Shown here: one piece after another, positions 30,279-38,193 of the stretch
Position numbering within the stretch: the stretch's first letter is position 1
How the letters are laid out: the number at the start of each line of letters is the position of its first letter
DNA from: Candidatus Binataceae bacterium
GTDB lineage: Bacteria > Desulfobacterota > Binatia > Binatales > Binataceae
Length of the DNA: 64,000 bases
Assembly (NCBI GenBank): GCA_035508495.1
Contig: DATJMX010000025.1
Coordinates: 50,460 to 114,459, forward strand
Reading direction: 5' to 3'
Made by a program: the position numbers and the translations under genes
The notes under the pieces: model-generated
Databases searched by the model: none
Seen by the model: the letters and a program-made list of their open reading frames with translations, nothing else
Told to the model about the DNA's origin: nothing

Positions 30279-31091
30279 TTACGCGCTGGCCGCGGTAGCC
30301 GTCGCACGATGATTTCGTCCGCTGCGCGTGGTTCGTGGTGCCCGCTCGACGACGGCGCTTTCGCCAGCGTCCTCACGGCGCGCTTGAGTCATCCCTTCGA
30401 GCTTCGAGGGCGAGAGCAGGATATGCCGCCGCCCCGAGCGAACGAGCGTGCCGCGCGCCGTCATTTCAGTGAGCAGCTTGCTAACCATCGGTCGCGAACT
30501 GCCGATCATTTCGGCCAGTTCCTCTTGCGCGAGCTCGGGCAGGAGAAGAGTGCCGCGCGCGTCGGGCACGCCGAAGCGCTCCGCCAACTCCGCCAGCACG
30601 AACTCGAGCCGCTTGCGCAGCGACATACCGAGGAAGGACGCATAACGATACGCCACCGACGACCACATCGTGTTAAGCGCCGTTCCGATCTTGATAAGAG
30701 CATCGGGCTCCAGGCCCTTGAGCACCTCGGTGATATGATGCCGGGTGAAGAGCGCCACGCATGAGTTGGTCAGTGCCTGCGCCGCGAAGAGCTGCGAGCG
30801 CTCGCCGCGGGCGTCGGCGAAGTCCGCGTATCCAACCAGGTCGCCGGTGCCGGCAAGCTCGACGAGCACCCGATCACTGCCGGGCCGAACGTTGACAACC
30901 TTAACCACGCCGCTCATGACGGCGAAGATCACATCCGCAGGTGAACCTTTAGTGAAGAGCTCTGCGCCTTTTGGATAGCGCAGGATGATATGGCGCTCCA
31001 GGAGTGCGCTCACGGTCTGTTTTGGGATTCCAAGCGCGAGCAATCGCGCCATTAGTTTTTCTTGTGCTTGCACCGTTGCCTGCGGGTTCAT
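30279..31091 (-). CDS. Crp/Fnr-family transcriptional regulator
   Basis: 270-residue regulator with an N-terminal cyclic-nucleotide-binding-like domain (YPKGAELFTKGSPADVIFAVMSGVVKVV in pieces; VLVELAGTGDLVGYADF) and a C-terminal winged helix with recognition region LAQEELAEMIGSSRPMVSKLLTEM. No FNR-type Cys cluster is seen near the N terminus. After the HTH there is a ~40-residue basic, low-complexity tail that is unusual for the family. Convergent with the coxSLMG operon; control of that operon is possible but unproven. Confidence 0.9.
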   Translation of the reverse strand: MNPQATVQAQEKLMARLLALGIPKQTVSALLERHIILRYPKGAELFTKGSPADVIFAVMSGVVKVVNVRPGSDRVLVELAGTGDLVGYADFADARGERSQLFAAQALTNSCVALFTRHHITEVLKGLEPDALIKIGTALNTMWSSVAYRYASFLGMSLRKRLEFVLAELAERFGVPDARGTLLLPELAQEELAEMIGSSRPMVSKLLTEMTARGTLVRSGRRHILLSPSKLEGMTQARREDAGESAVVERAPRTTRSGRNHRATATAASA

Positions 31092-31200
31092 GAATACACT
31101 CCTGCGGCATTTCGCGCTGTCGGAAAGCCTTACAAGCAGTTAGTCGCTTTGCTTAGGAAGGTCAAGCGCGATGGTGCAAATTTGCAACAAATCGACTGAA

Positions 31201-32550
31201 TCAAGCTCCTGCGATAGTCATTTCAGAAATCTTCACGGTCGGTGACGCCGTCGATGAACGCCAATGAAGATCGTTCCCGACCATTTCTATGTTCTTAAGC
31301 ATTTCCTTGAGGTTTCCCGCGATCGTTATCTCTTGAACGGGATAAGTCAGCTCACCGTTCTCAATCCAGATTCCTCCGGCACCGCGAGAATAATCGCCGG
31401 TAACCATATTAACGCCCATACCAATCAGTTCCGTGAGGTATAGTCCACTCTTCACCGAGCCAATGATCTGTTCCGGCGTGTACCCTCCCGGAACCAGATG
31501 CAGGTTGGTCGTGGAGACTGAAGGAGCATCGCCGACGCCGCGTGAAGCGTTGCCGGTCGGCTTCAGATTGAGCTTTCGCGCCGAGTAGCAATCGAGCAAA
31601 TATGTTGCAAGCCTGCCACCTTCGACCAGATTTTTGCGATTAGTCGGTAGTCCTTCGCCGTCGAATGGCTTCGAGCCAAGACCACCACGAATGAGCGCAT
31701 CGTCGATGACGGTGACGCATGGCGCGGCGATCTCTTCGCCCAGGCGATCGATCAAAAATGAAGCGCCCTTATACAAAGACGGTCCTGAAGAGGCACCCGC
31801 GATCGAGCGAATCAGGCCCGCGGCCATGTCGGGATCGAAGACAATGGGCGCATGGGTCGTTTTGATCTTCCGCGCGCCGAGGCGGCGCAGCGCTCGCTTG
31901 GCCGCCATCAATCCGACGGCTTCCGGCTCCTCGAGGCGGTTGTACTTGCGGTTCGATGTGTACCAGAAGCCCTGCTGCATCGAGTCGGCATCCTGCGCGA
32001 TGGGAGCACACACGAGCGAGTATGACGTCCCCGCGTAGTCGCCGCTGAAGCCCTGACTATTTGCGAACAGGACTTCGTAGCGGCCGGAGCTGAACTCTGC
32101 GCCTTCGGAATTTTTGATACGCGAGTCGGCGCCGAGCGCGGCACGCTCGGCGGCACGGGCGAGCTTCAAACCTTCGTCGGCACTCACGAGACCCTGCTCG
32201 CCATCGACCAGCTCGAGCTCGGGAAACGTTTTCGCTTGCAGCGACGGGTCCGGCAATCCCGACCATGGATCCGGCGAAGTGAGCCGCGCCATCGTAACGG
32301 TGTGCGCAATAAACTCGGCAAGGGAATCACGCTCGAGCTCCGCCGTCGAGGCGGTCGCCGAAGATTGTCCGGTGAACACGCGCAGGCCCAGGCGGCGTTC
32401 GCGCGAATGCTTCAGCTTCTCGACCTCGCCGAGCCTGACTCCCGCGGACAGCGACTCCGCCGAGATGCACAGGACTTCCGCTGCGGTCGCGCCGTGCTTT
32501 GCGGCCTCGCTTAGGGCCCACTCGACGAGCGTTTGATCGATCGTTGCCAT
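31201..32550 (-). CDS. pmbA: TldE/PmbA-family metalloprotease regulator
   Basis: 449-residue member of the PmbA/TldD (U62) family. In E. coli, TldD and TldE form a heterodimeric protease that trims microcin B17 leader and degrades CcdA. Conserved PmbA-type segments are DPDMAAGLIRSIAGASSG, NPT-like GNASRGVGDAPSVSTTNLHL and GVNMVTGDYSRGAGGIWIENGE; it lacks the HExxxH of TldD. The ATG at 32550 (MATIDQTLVEWAL) is chosen because the longer reading from 32655 overlaps tldD. It starts 14 nt after tldD. Confidence 0.93.
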   Translation of the reverse strand: MATIDQTLVEWALSEAAKHGATAAEVLCISAESLSAGVRLGEVEKLKHSRERRLGLRVFTGQSSATASTAELERDSLAEFIAHTVTMARLTSPDPWSGLPDPSLQAKTFPELELVDGEQGLVSADEGLKLARAAERAALGADSRIKNSEGAEFSSGRYEVLFANSQGFSGDYAGTSYSLVCAPIAQDADSMQQGFWYTSNRKYNRLEEPEAVGLMAAKRALRRLGARKIKTTHAPIVFDPDMAAGLIRSIAGASSGPSLYKGASFLIDRLGEEIAAPCVTVIDDALIRGGLGSKPFDGEGLPTNRKNLVEGGRLATYLLDCYSARKLNLKPTGNASRGVGDAPSVSTTNLHLVPGGYTPEQIIGSVKSGLYLTELIGMGVNMVTGDYSRGAGGIWIENGELTYPVQEITIAGNLKEMLKNIEMVGNDLHWRSSTASPTVKISEMTIAGA

Positions 32551-32564
32551 CGTATCTGAACCTC

Positions 32565-34013
32565 TTACGCGCGCGTGCCGCCGACCGTGATTCCGTCGAT
32601 GCGAGTTGTGGGAAGTCCGACGCCCACCGGCACCGATTGTCCGTCCTTGCCGCAAGTCCCGACGCCGGCGTCGAGCGCGAGATCGTTGCCGACTGCGGTG
32701 ACGCGGGTCAGCACGTCCGGGCCGTTGCCAATCAGCGTCGCGCCCTTTACCGGCCGGGTGACGTGACCGTCTTCGATCAGGTACGCCTCGCTGGCGGAGA
32801 ACACGAACTTGCCATTGGTGATATCGACCTGGCCGCCGCCGAAGCTCACGGCGTAAAGCCCGTGCTTGACCGACTTGATGATGTCGTCGGGATGCGACTC
32901 ACCGGCGAGCATGAAAGTGTTCGTCATGCGCGGCATCGGCGAATGCGCGAAGCTCTCGCGCCGGCCATTGCCGGTCGGTTCCATCTTCATGAGACGCGCG
33001 TTCATGCGATCCTGGAGATAGCCGCGCAGGATTCCTTTCTCGATCAGCACCGTGCGCGTTGTCGGTGTGCCTTCGTCGTCAACGTTGAGGCTGCCACGGC
33101 GATTCGCAATCGTGCCGTCGTCGATAACGGTGCAGAGTTCGCTTGCGACCTTTTGCCCGATTCGATTTGAAAACGCCGACACGCCCTTGCGATTGAAGTC
33201 GCCTTCGAGACCGTGGCCGATCGCCTCGTGGAGCAGAATCCCCGGCCATCCCGGTCCTAGTACGACGACCATCTCACCCGCGGGCGCATCGTCGGCGTCG
33301 AGGTTGATGATCGCCTGGCGCGCTGCTTCGAGCGCGTACTCCTTCCAGCGCTCGTTCTCGAGGAAGTAGCCGTATTCGACGCGCCCGCCGCCGCCGTAGC
33401 TGCCGATCTGCCGGCTCTTGCCGTCCTCGGCGATCACGGTGACGTTGAGGCGGCACAGCGGCTGGATATCGGCGGCGATCTTGCCGTCGCTGTTCACGAC
33501 CATCACGAGTTTGCGCTCGGCGGCGATCGAGGCCATCACGTTTTTGACGCGCGGATCATGCGCGCGCACCACGCGATCGATCTCGCTCAGCAGCTTGGCG
33601 CGATCTTCGAGCGGAATCTCGAGCGGCGTCGTTTCGATTTCGTAAAGATTGTGCCGTGCGACCGGAGTACCGACCTGGATCGCGCCGGGATTCGCGCTGC
33701 GCTGGTCGGCGATCGCGCGCGCCGCCTCGGCCGCCAGGCGCATCCTGTCGATCGTCACCTCGTCGGAGTAGGCGTAGCCGGTGCGATCTTCGGCGCATAC
33801 GCGCACCCCCACACCATGACTCACGCTCTTGCTCGTATGATTGACCATCGATTCTTCGAGCGCGATTCCTTCGCTGCTGCGATACTCGAAGTAGAGGTCG
33901 GCGTAGTCGGCCTTGCGTTCCAGCGCTGCGCCCAGGATTCGCTCGAGGGCGCGCTCGTTCATTCCAAATCGGTTGAGGAAGAACTTATCGGGAGCAATCA
34001 ATTCATTGGGCAT
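32565..34013 (-). CDS. tldD: TldD metalloprotease
   Basis: 482-residue catalytic partner of PmbA. The zinc motif HEAIGHGLEGDFNRKG (HExxxH) is intact and is followed by the conserved C-terminal GGGQVDITNGKFVFSASEAYLIEDG and TCGKDGQSVPVGVG. It starts MPNELIAPDKFFLNRFGM. First gene of a two-gene unit with pmbA. In organisms without microcins the pair is thought to process unstructured or RiPP-like peptides; no such precursor was recognised nearby. Confidence 0.94.
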   Translation of the reverse strand: MPNELIAPDKFFLNRFGMNERALERILGAALERKADYADLYFEYRSSEGIALEESMVNHTSKSVSHGVGVRVCAEDRTGYAYSDEVTIDRMRLAAEAARAIADQRSANPGAIQVGTPVARHNLYEIETTPLEIPLEDRAKLLSEIDRVVRAHDPRVKNVMASIAAERKLVMVVNSDGKIAADIQPLCRLNVTVIAEDGKSRQIGSYGGGGRVEYGYFLENERWKEYALEAARQAIINLDADDAPAGEMVVVLGPGWPGILLHEAIGHGLEGDFNRKGVSAFSNRIGQKVASELCTVIDDGTIANRRGSLNVDDEGTPTTRTVLIEKGILRGYLQDRMNARLMKMEPTGNGRRESFAHSPMPRMTNTFMLAGESHPDDIIKSVKHGLYAVSFGGGQVDITNGKFVFSASEAYLIEDGHVTRPVKGATLIGNGPDVLTRVTAVGNDLALDAGVGTCGKDGQSVPVGVGLPTTRIDGITVGGTRA

Positions 34014-34124
34014 CGTGTTTTCCCGCCTGTGTAGCCAAGTCTAACACGCAATGACCGCCAAGAAACCTGATTTCCTAGCCGCGCAGGTTGGCGAAGCGCG
34101 CACGAAACCGGCTACGATTCGCTC

Positions 34125-34382
34125 ATGGCGGGCGCAACGCGGGAAACGCTCACGATGGTCGATCGGCTGATGCTCCAGATGATCGCGCAGCAGGAGAACA
34201 AGGTGCTCGAGATGGCGCGCCGGATTCATCCCGGCGTTACGCCCGAAGACATCCGCAACCCGCAAGATTTCCCCGACCTCGTCAGCAATCCTGAATGGAA
34301 CTTCGAAGACGGCATCCTGGCCGGCCTCAAGTCGGCGCACATGGCACTGCGCGCGCGACTGATCGAAGAGACCTCGCGCTAA
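34125..34382 (+). CDS. Small conserved-looking protein, unknown
   Basis: 85 residues, probably cytosolic and largely helical: MAGATRETLTMVDRLMLQMI then EEN-type polar helix, RRIHPGVTPEDIRNPQDFPDL and a C-terminal ALRARLIEETSR. No signal peptide or TM. It is divergent from tldD and convergent with the CYCXC gene. Codon usage looks like the neighbours. No family recognised. Confidence 0.65.
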   Translation: MAGATRETLTMVDRLMLQMIAQQENKVLEMARRIHPGVTPEDIRNPQDFPDLVSNPEWNFEDGILAGLKSAHMALRARLIEETSR

Positions 34383-34394
34383 ACCGGGCTTCGT

Positions 34395-34853
34395 TTATTC
34401 CCGTCCGCTGAACTTGTCCCGAATCGCTTCGCGTATCTGCTCGACCGGCGACCCGTTCTCCGACATCCGCTTGGCGAGTAGCGCCTCGCCCGTGCATATC
34501 GCGCAGGTTGCGCCGTGGTTTCCGCGATAGCAGTCGAGCAGGTTCCTATGGCCGTCGGTCTTGTCGCAGCCGCAATAGCACCACAACTGCGCGAGCAGCG
34601 CGGGATTCTCGCCGGCGAATTCGTAGGCCTGTTTAACTTCGCCGACGAACTGGTTCGGATCGAGCGTCAGCCGATCGGGATCGCTACTCGTCTTCGAAAC
34701 TGGATCGCGAACGCAGCAGCATCGGCCACCGACGCACATCGGCGGGTCGCCAGACGCGAGCTGCGGTGACGCACGCGAATGCCATAAGTAAATCGTCCCG
34801 AGCGCGACGGATATCAGCGCGGCGATCGCGATTTTTCGTTTCACGATCGTCAA
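34395..34853 (-). CDS. CYCXC-family (PCYCGC-like) exported Cys-rich protein
   Basis: 152-residue protein with an N-terminal membrane anchor (KIAIAALISVALGTIYLWH). The core WCYCGCDKTDGHRNLLDCY and NHGATCAICTGEALLAKRM matches what I know as the CYCXC (seleno)protein family; here all positions are Cys and no in-frame TGA is used. An additional GRCCC cluster lies near residue 44. Its start overlaps the SCO1-like stop by 4 nt. Context suggests copper handling or thiol chemistry in the periplasm; the function is unproven. Confidence 0.8.
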   Translation of the reverse strand: MTIVKRKIAIAALISVALGTIYLWHSRASPQLASGDPPMCVGGRCCCVRDPVSKTSSDPDRLTLDPNQFVGEVKQAYEFAGENPALLAQLWCYCGCDKTDGHRNLLDCYRGNHGATCAICTGEALLAKRMSENGSPVEQIREAIRDKFSGRE

Positions 34854-35461
34854 CCGTTGCCGCCCGTCTTCTTGAGATCGTCAACAATGTCCTGCGCTTT
34901 GACGACTTCGCCGTTGTACTCGTGCACCATGCTGCCATCCGCGCCGACCATCACCATCTCGACGACGTGGCCGACTTCGCCATTTGGCTCGTGCTCGCGG
35001 ATGATTTTGAAACCGGCCAGCGCGCTATCGACCTGGCTCGGCGAGCCGGTGAGGAAGTACCATCCCTTCTGATCGGCGCCTTGCTGGCGTGCGTAGTCGA
35101 GCAGCTGCTTGGGCCCGTCATGTTCGGGATCAACTGTGATCGAGACCAGCGTGTACTTCTGGCCGAGCTCGCCGCCTAGACGGAGCGCGACGTTAGCGAG
35201 CTTCGCGGTCTCCATCATGCAGGGACCGGGGCACGAGGTGTAAATGAAATCGACGAGCATCGGCTTGCCGCGAAGTGATGCGAGCGAAACGGCATCGCCA
35301 TTCTGATCGACGAGCTTTGTATCAGTGAGAACAGTGGTTTGATCGCTGGCAGTATCGGATCGACTACAGCCGGAAATCGATAGAACTATCGCAGCTCCCA
35401 GTGCCACCCCTGTCAATCCGATCCACGATCGAATTCTGTCCGAAATAAAAGACTGACTCAT
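34850..35461 (-). CDS. SCO1/SenC-family copper chaperone lipoprotein
   Basis: 203-residue thioredoxin-fold protein of the SCO family, which delivers copper to the CuA site of cytochrome oxidase or acts as a thiol reductase. The copper motif CPGPC is at residues 77-81 and the conserved His lies in EVGHVVEMVMV. A lipobox LSISG-C near residue 29 predicts lipidation. The ATG at 35461 has GGGAGACAGGAA just upstream. It is coupled to the CYCXC gene through a 4-nt overlap. Confidence 0.93.
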   Translation of the reverse strand: MSQSFISDRIRSWIGLTGVALGAAIVLSISGCSRSDTASDQTTVLTDTKLVDQNGDAVSLASLRGKPMLVDFIYTSCPGPCMMETAKLANVALRLGGELGQKYTLVSITVDPEHDGPKQLLDYARQQGADQKGWYFLTGSPSQVDSALAGFKIIREHEPNGEVGHVVEMVMVGADGSMVHEYNGEVVKAQDIVDDLKKTGGNG

Positions 35462-35560
35462 TTCCTGTCTCCCAAAGATGAAGGTCCACACCACGCTAAA
35501 GCGGCACCGCACGTTGTCATGCGCCGCGACTCTGGCAATCCCGTTAAACGAATAGGCGGG

Positions 35561-35869
35561 TCAGGAAACAGATTTTGGCGGCGGCGTATCCGGGGTGATT
35601 TTCAAACTGACGCGCGGTTGCGGGATCTCGCTCGAGGCTTCATCAAATGGAAGCAGCGTCGGACGCAGCAGCATTGGAGCAGGGCGCGCCAACGTAACTG
35701 AGAATCCGGCCGCCGCAACCTCGAGCGGATGGCATAAGTCCAGACTCAACGAAGGCTGCCCCGAGTCTGGAAGCACAACAATGCCGGCAGTGAGCGGCAG
35801 GCCTCCAATCAAAAGCATCAGCGCGAGTATCGCGCCAATGAAGCGTGTGTCGGCCTTCTTGAAACGCAT
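35561..35869 (-). CDS. Small exported/membrane-anchored protein, unknown
   Basis: 102 residues: a positively charged start (MRFKKADTRFIG), one hydrophobic segment AILALMLLIGGLPLTAGIVV, then a short Leu/Pro-rich part ending in a proline-rich tail TPDTPPPKSVS. No family recognised. It lies 99 nt upstream of and in the same direction as the SCO1-like gene, so it may share its transcript. A real gene is likely but not certain. Confidence 0.55.
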   Translation of the reverse strand: MRFKKADTRFIGAILALMLLIGGLPLTAGIVVLPDSGQPSLSLDLCHPLEVAAAGFSVTLARPAPMLLRPTLLPFDEASSEIPQPRVSLKITPDTPPPKSVS

Positions 35870-35934
35870 TACGAGCCGCGCGCGTCGCTACGGTCGAATG
35901 AGAATTACTCCCGGTTCCAGTCGAAGTCCATCGC

Positions 35935-38193
35935 CTACACTTCCGGCCGGGGCCGCCGATAGCGAACCACAACGAGTAAAATCGCGATGAGCGCGACGAT
36001 GGCTACGAGATGGTCGCGCCACCGATGGCGTTTTACTGGTGAAGTGGCAAGGTCGTGCCGCCGATACAGGCGCGCGTAGCCGCTCTCGACTATCAGGTCG
36101 TAGCCGTCGGTCCAGTTTCCTGCTGACGCGGGAGGCGCGGCCTGGACGAGTATATACGGCGGACGGGCCGCGATTGCCGCGGCGAATTCATCCATGCCGC
36201 GCACGCGGCCGCCCATCTGATAGAGGTTATCTGGATGATGGTCGAATTCCATCGGGTCGTCGTCGATTCCAGTGAGTATTGGAAACTGCAAGAGCGACCA
36301 CGATGACGTATCGTGCGCGAGGTGCAGAATATGTGTCGCAGTTGTAATACGCCCCGCGGCGATCTCGCTTTGCAGCATGTCGATCACCGGACGTTCGTCA
36401 TTGCCAAAAGTCCAGCGCCGGTCGGAATGACCCGCCCAGTAGCCTATCGCGGCGGTGTGAAGATTGAATGCCCATTGCTCAGTAATCGAATGCTGAACCG
36501 AATCGTAATCGACGGGGTTGTCGAACTGATACCAGGGGTAGATGAGCAACGTCATGACCAGGAAGAAAACCGCCGGCCGTGACCATCGATCGTAGGCGAG
36601 TGAGATTACAAATCCGGCCGGGAACACCAGGAAGTAAGGAATCCAGTAGTCCCACAGCTTTATAGCCACATCCCACAGCATCACCATCTTTGTCGATTGG
36701 TACTGCGGCATGTGCGCGAGCGCATCGATATATTCGCCCGCGAACAACAGCGAAAGCGCGATCGCTGCGAGGCCCGCGTATGGAATCGGCGCGTCGCCGC
36801 CATACCATGAAACAAAAATCGCGGCGATCAGCCCGGCAAAGCAAAATAGCGAAAGCAGGGGCAAATCTTCCGCCACCTTATGAAATAGCGAGAATCGCTC
36901 CTCTGATTGCCGCGCGAATAGTACAAGTATAAACAGTGCAATCAGGGCTATATTCAGCACGCGCAATGCGGTTGGATCGCCGGTCGGCGAAGTCGGCGGG
37001 AGCAATTCGCTCGACATCGCAATCAACGCTGCGCCTGCGACAATAGCAAGTGCGAGCACCAGGTAAGGCAACGCATGCGCGGTTGAGATTACGATGTCAG
37101 GAACTGCGATCAGTGTCGCCCCTGCGAGGCAGCCGATTCCAACCAGGAATCGGCGATAGTCCTGCTCCATTAGCCAGAAGAGAATTCCCGCCGCCGCGAC
37201 GATCATCGCAAAGGCCCCGTTCAGGGAATGCGAGGCGACTGCCGTGCCGAGCATCATCGCGCCGAGCGCAATCAGGCTTCGCCGGTGCGACGGATCGAGC
37301 AGGAATGCGATCGCGAGTCCGATCAAGGCGAAGTCGTTCGCCGTGCCACGCACTCCCTGCGCGCGGCGGAACAGGCAGGTCCAGAAAAGCAGGAGCGCCG
37401 CAAAGCCGCCGGCGCTGTCGTTGAATAGCGTTTTGCCGAGCCGCCAACATGCGAAGATCAAAAGCGCGCAAATCGGCATCATCGCCTGCGACTGCGCGAG
37501 CGCTCCCGCTCCTTCATGAAGATCGGCGCCTAATCCCAACATCGTCAGGAACAACTCAAGCCCCGGGGTCTGCGCCGCCGGTCCCCAGATTCCATACGCG
37601 GCGTTGTCAAAAGGCAGATACACGCCGAAGGTGATGATTCGTTGGATAGACGAAGGCACCGCGAGAACGTCCATGAACGGCGCGACCGGCGATGCGAGTT
37701 GCAGCGGCACCATCGACAGCGCCAGCAATACAGTCGCAAGCAGGGCGAGCTTCGGCCCGGTGCTCAGGCGCAGCGGCGGAAGCGGTGGCGGATGAAAGCA
37801 CAACCAGGCGACGCCGAGCGCGAGCATCGACCACAGTGTTAGTGTGTTGAACATCCCGAGCGGGCCCAGGACTACGCCGAGGAAATATCCGAGTACCCAC
37901 AGTCCTCCGACGCCGCCCAGGATCGCATCTAACAACTCGATTTCAGGATCGATTCGTAAGATTAAGCCGGCCAGAACCGCGCTGCTGGCGGCCCAGAAAA
38001 ACCAGATCCGGGCGGTGGCCCAAAGCGTCGTGGGCAGCACCTCGGACATTCCATGCCAGGCGTCGATCCAGCTCAGGTGATAAGGGAAATCACGCAGACG
38101 CCAGATAGCGAGCGTAGTGATGATCGCGAGCACGACCCATACGCCAAACCAGAGATCGCGTTCATTACCTAGGCTGTCTTTTCGAGTTTCCAA
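35935..38193 (-). CDS. Large polytopic membrane protein, GT-C-like, unknown
   Basis: 752 residues with many hydrophobic helices through about residue 570, then a soluble region (QFPILTGIDDDPMEFDHHPDN, PYILVQAAPPASAGNWTDGYDLIVESGYARLYRR) and a last TM helix at the C terminus. This layout is like that of membrane glycosyltransferases of the GT-C type, but no diagnostic acidic motif was identified. The start is TTG and overlaps the stop of the next gene upstream by 25 nt; a later start is possible. Third in a row with two YfhO-like proteins. Confidence 0.8.
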   Translation of the reverse strand: METRKDSLGNERDLWFGVWVVLAIITTLAIWRLRDFPYHLSWIDAWHGMSEVLPTTLWATARIWFFWAASSAVLAGLILRIDPEIELLDAILGGVGGLWVLGYFLGVVLGPLGMFNTLTLWSMLALGVAWLCFHPPPLPPLRLSTGPKLALLATVLLALSMVPLQLASPVAPFMDVLAVPSSIQRIITFGVYLPFDNAAYGIWGPAAQTPGLELFLTMLGLGADLHEGAGALAQSQAMMPICALLIFACWRLGKTLFNDSAGGFAALLLFWTCLFRRAQGVRGTANDFALIGLAIAFLLDPSHRRSLIALGAMMLGTAVASHSLNGAFAMIVAAAGILFWLMEQDYRRFLVGIGCLAGATLIAVPDIVISTAHALPYLVLALAIVAGAALIAMSSELLPPTSPTGDPTALRVLNIALIALFILVLFARQSEERFSLFHKVAEDLPLLSLFCFAGLIAAIFVSWYGGDAPIPYAGLAAIALSLLFAGEYIDALAHMPQYQSTKMVMLWDVAIKLWDYWIPYFLVFPAGFVISLAYDRWSRPAVFFLVMTLLIYPWYQFDNPVDYDSVQHSITEQWAFNLHTAAIGYWAGHSDRRWTFGNDERPVIDMLQSEIAAGRITTATHILHLAHDTSSWSLLQFPILTGIDDDPMEFDHHPDNLYQMGGRVRGMDEFAAAIAARPPYILVQAAPPASAGNWTDGYDLIVESGYARLYRRHDLATSPVKRHRWRDHLVAIVALIAILLVVVRYRRPRPEV

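Noticed and set aside
32551..32655. Longer start for pmbA
   Set aside because: Would overlap the end of tldD and adds an Arg/Gly/His-rich segment with no homology.
34395..34853. Selenocysteine in the CYCXC-type protein
   Set aside because: No in-frame TGA interrupts the frame; all expected positions are Cys codons.
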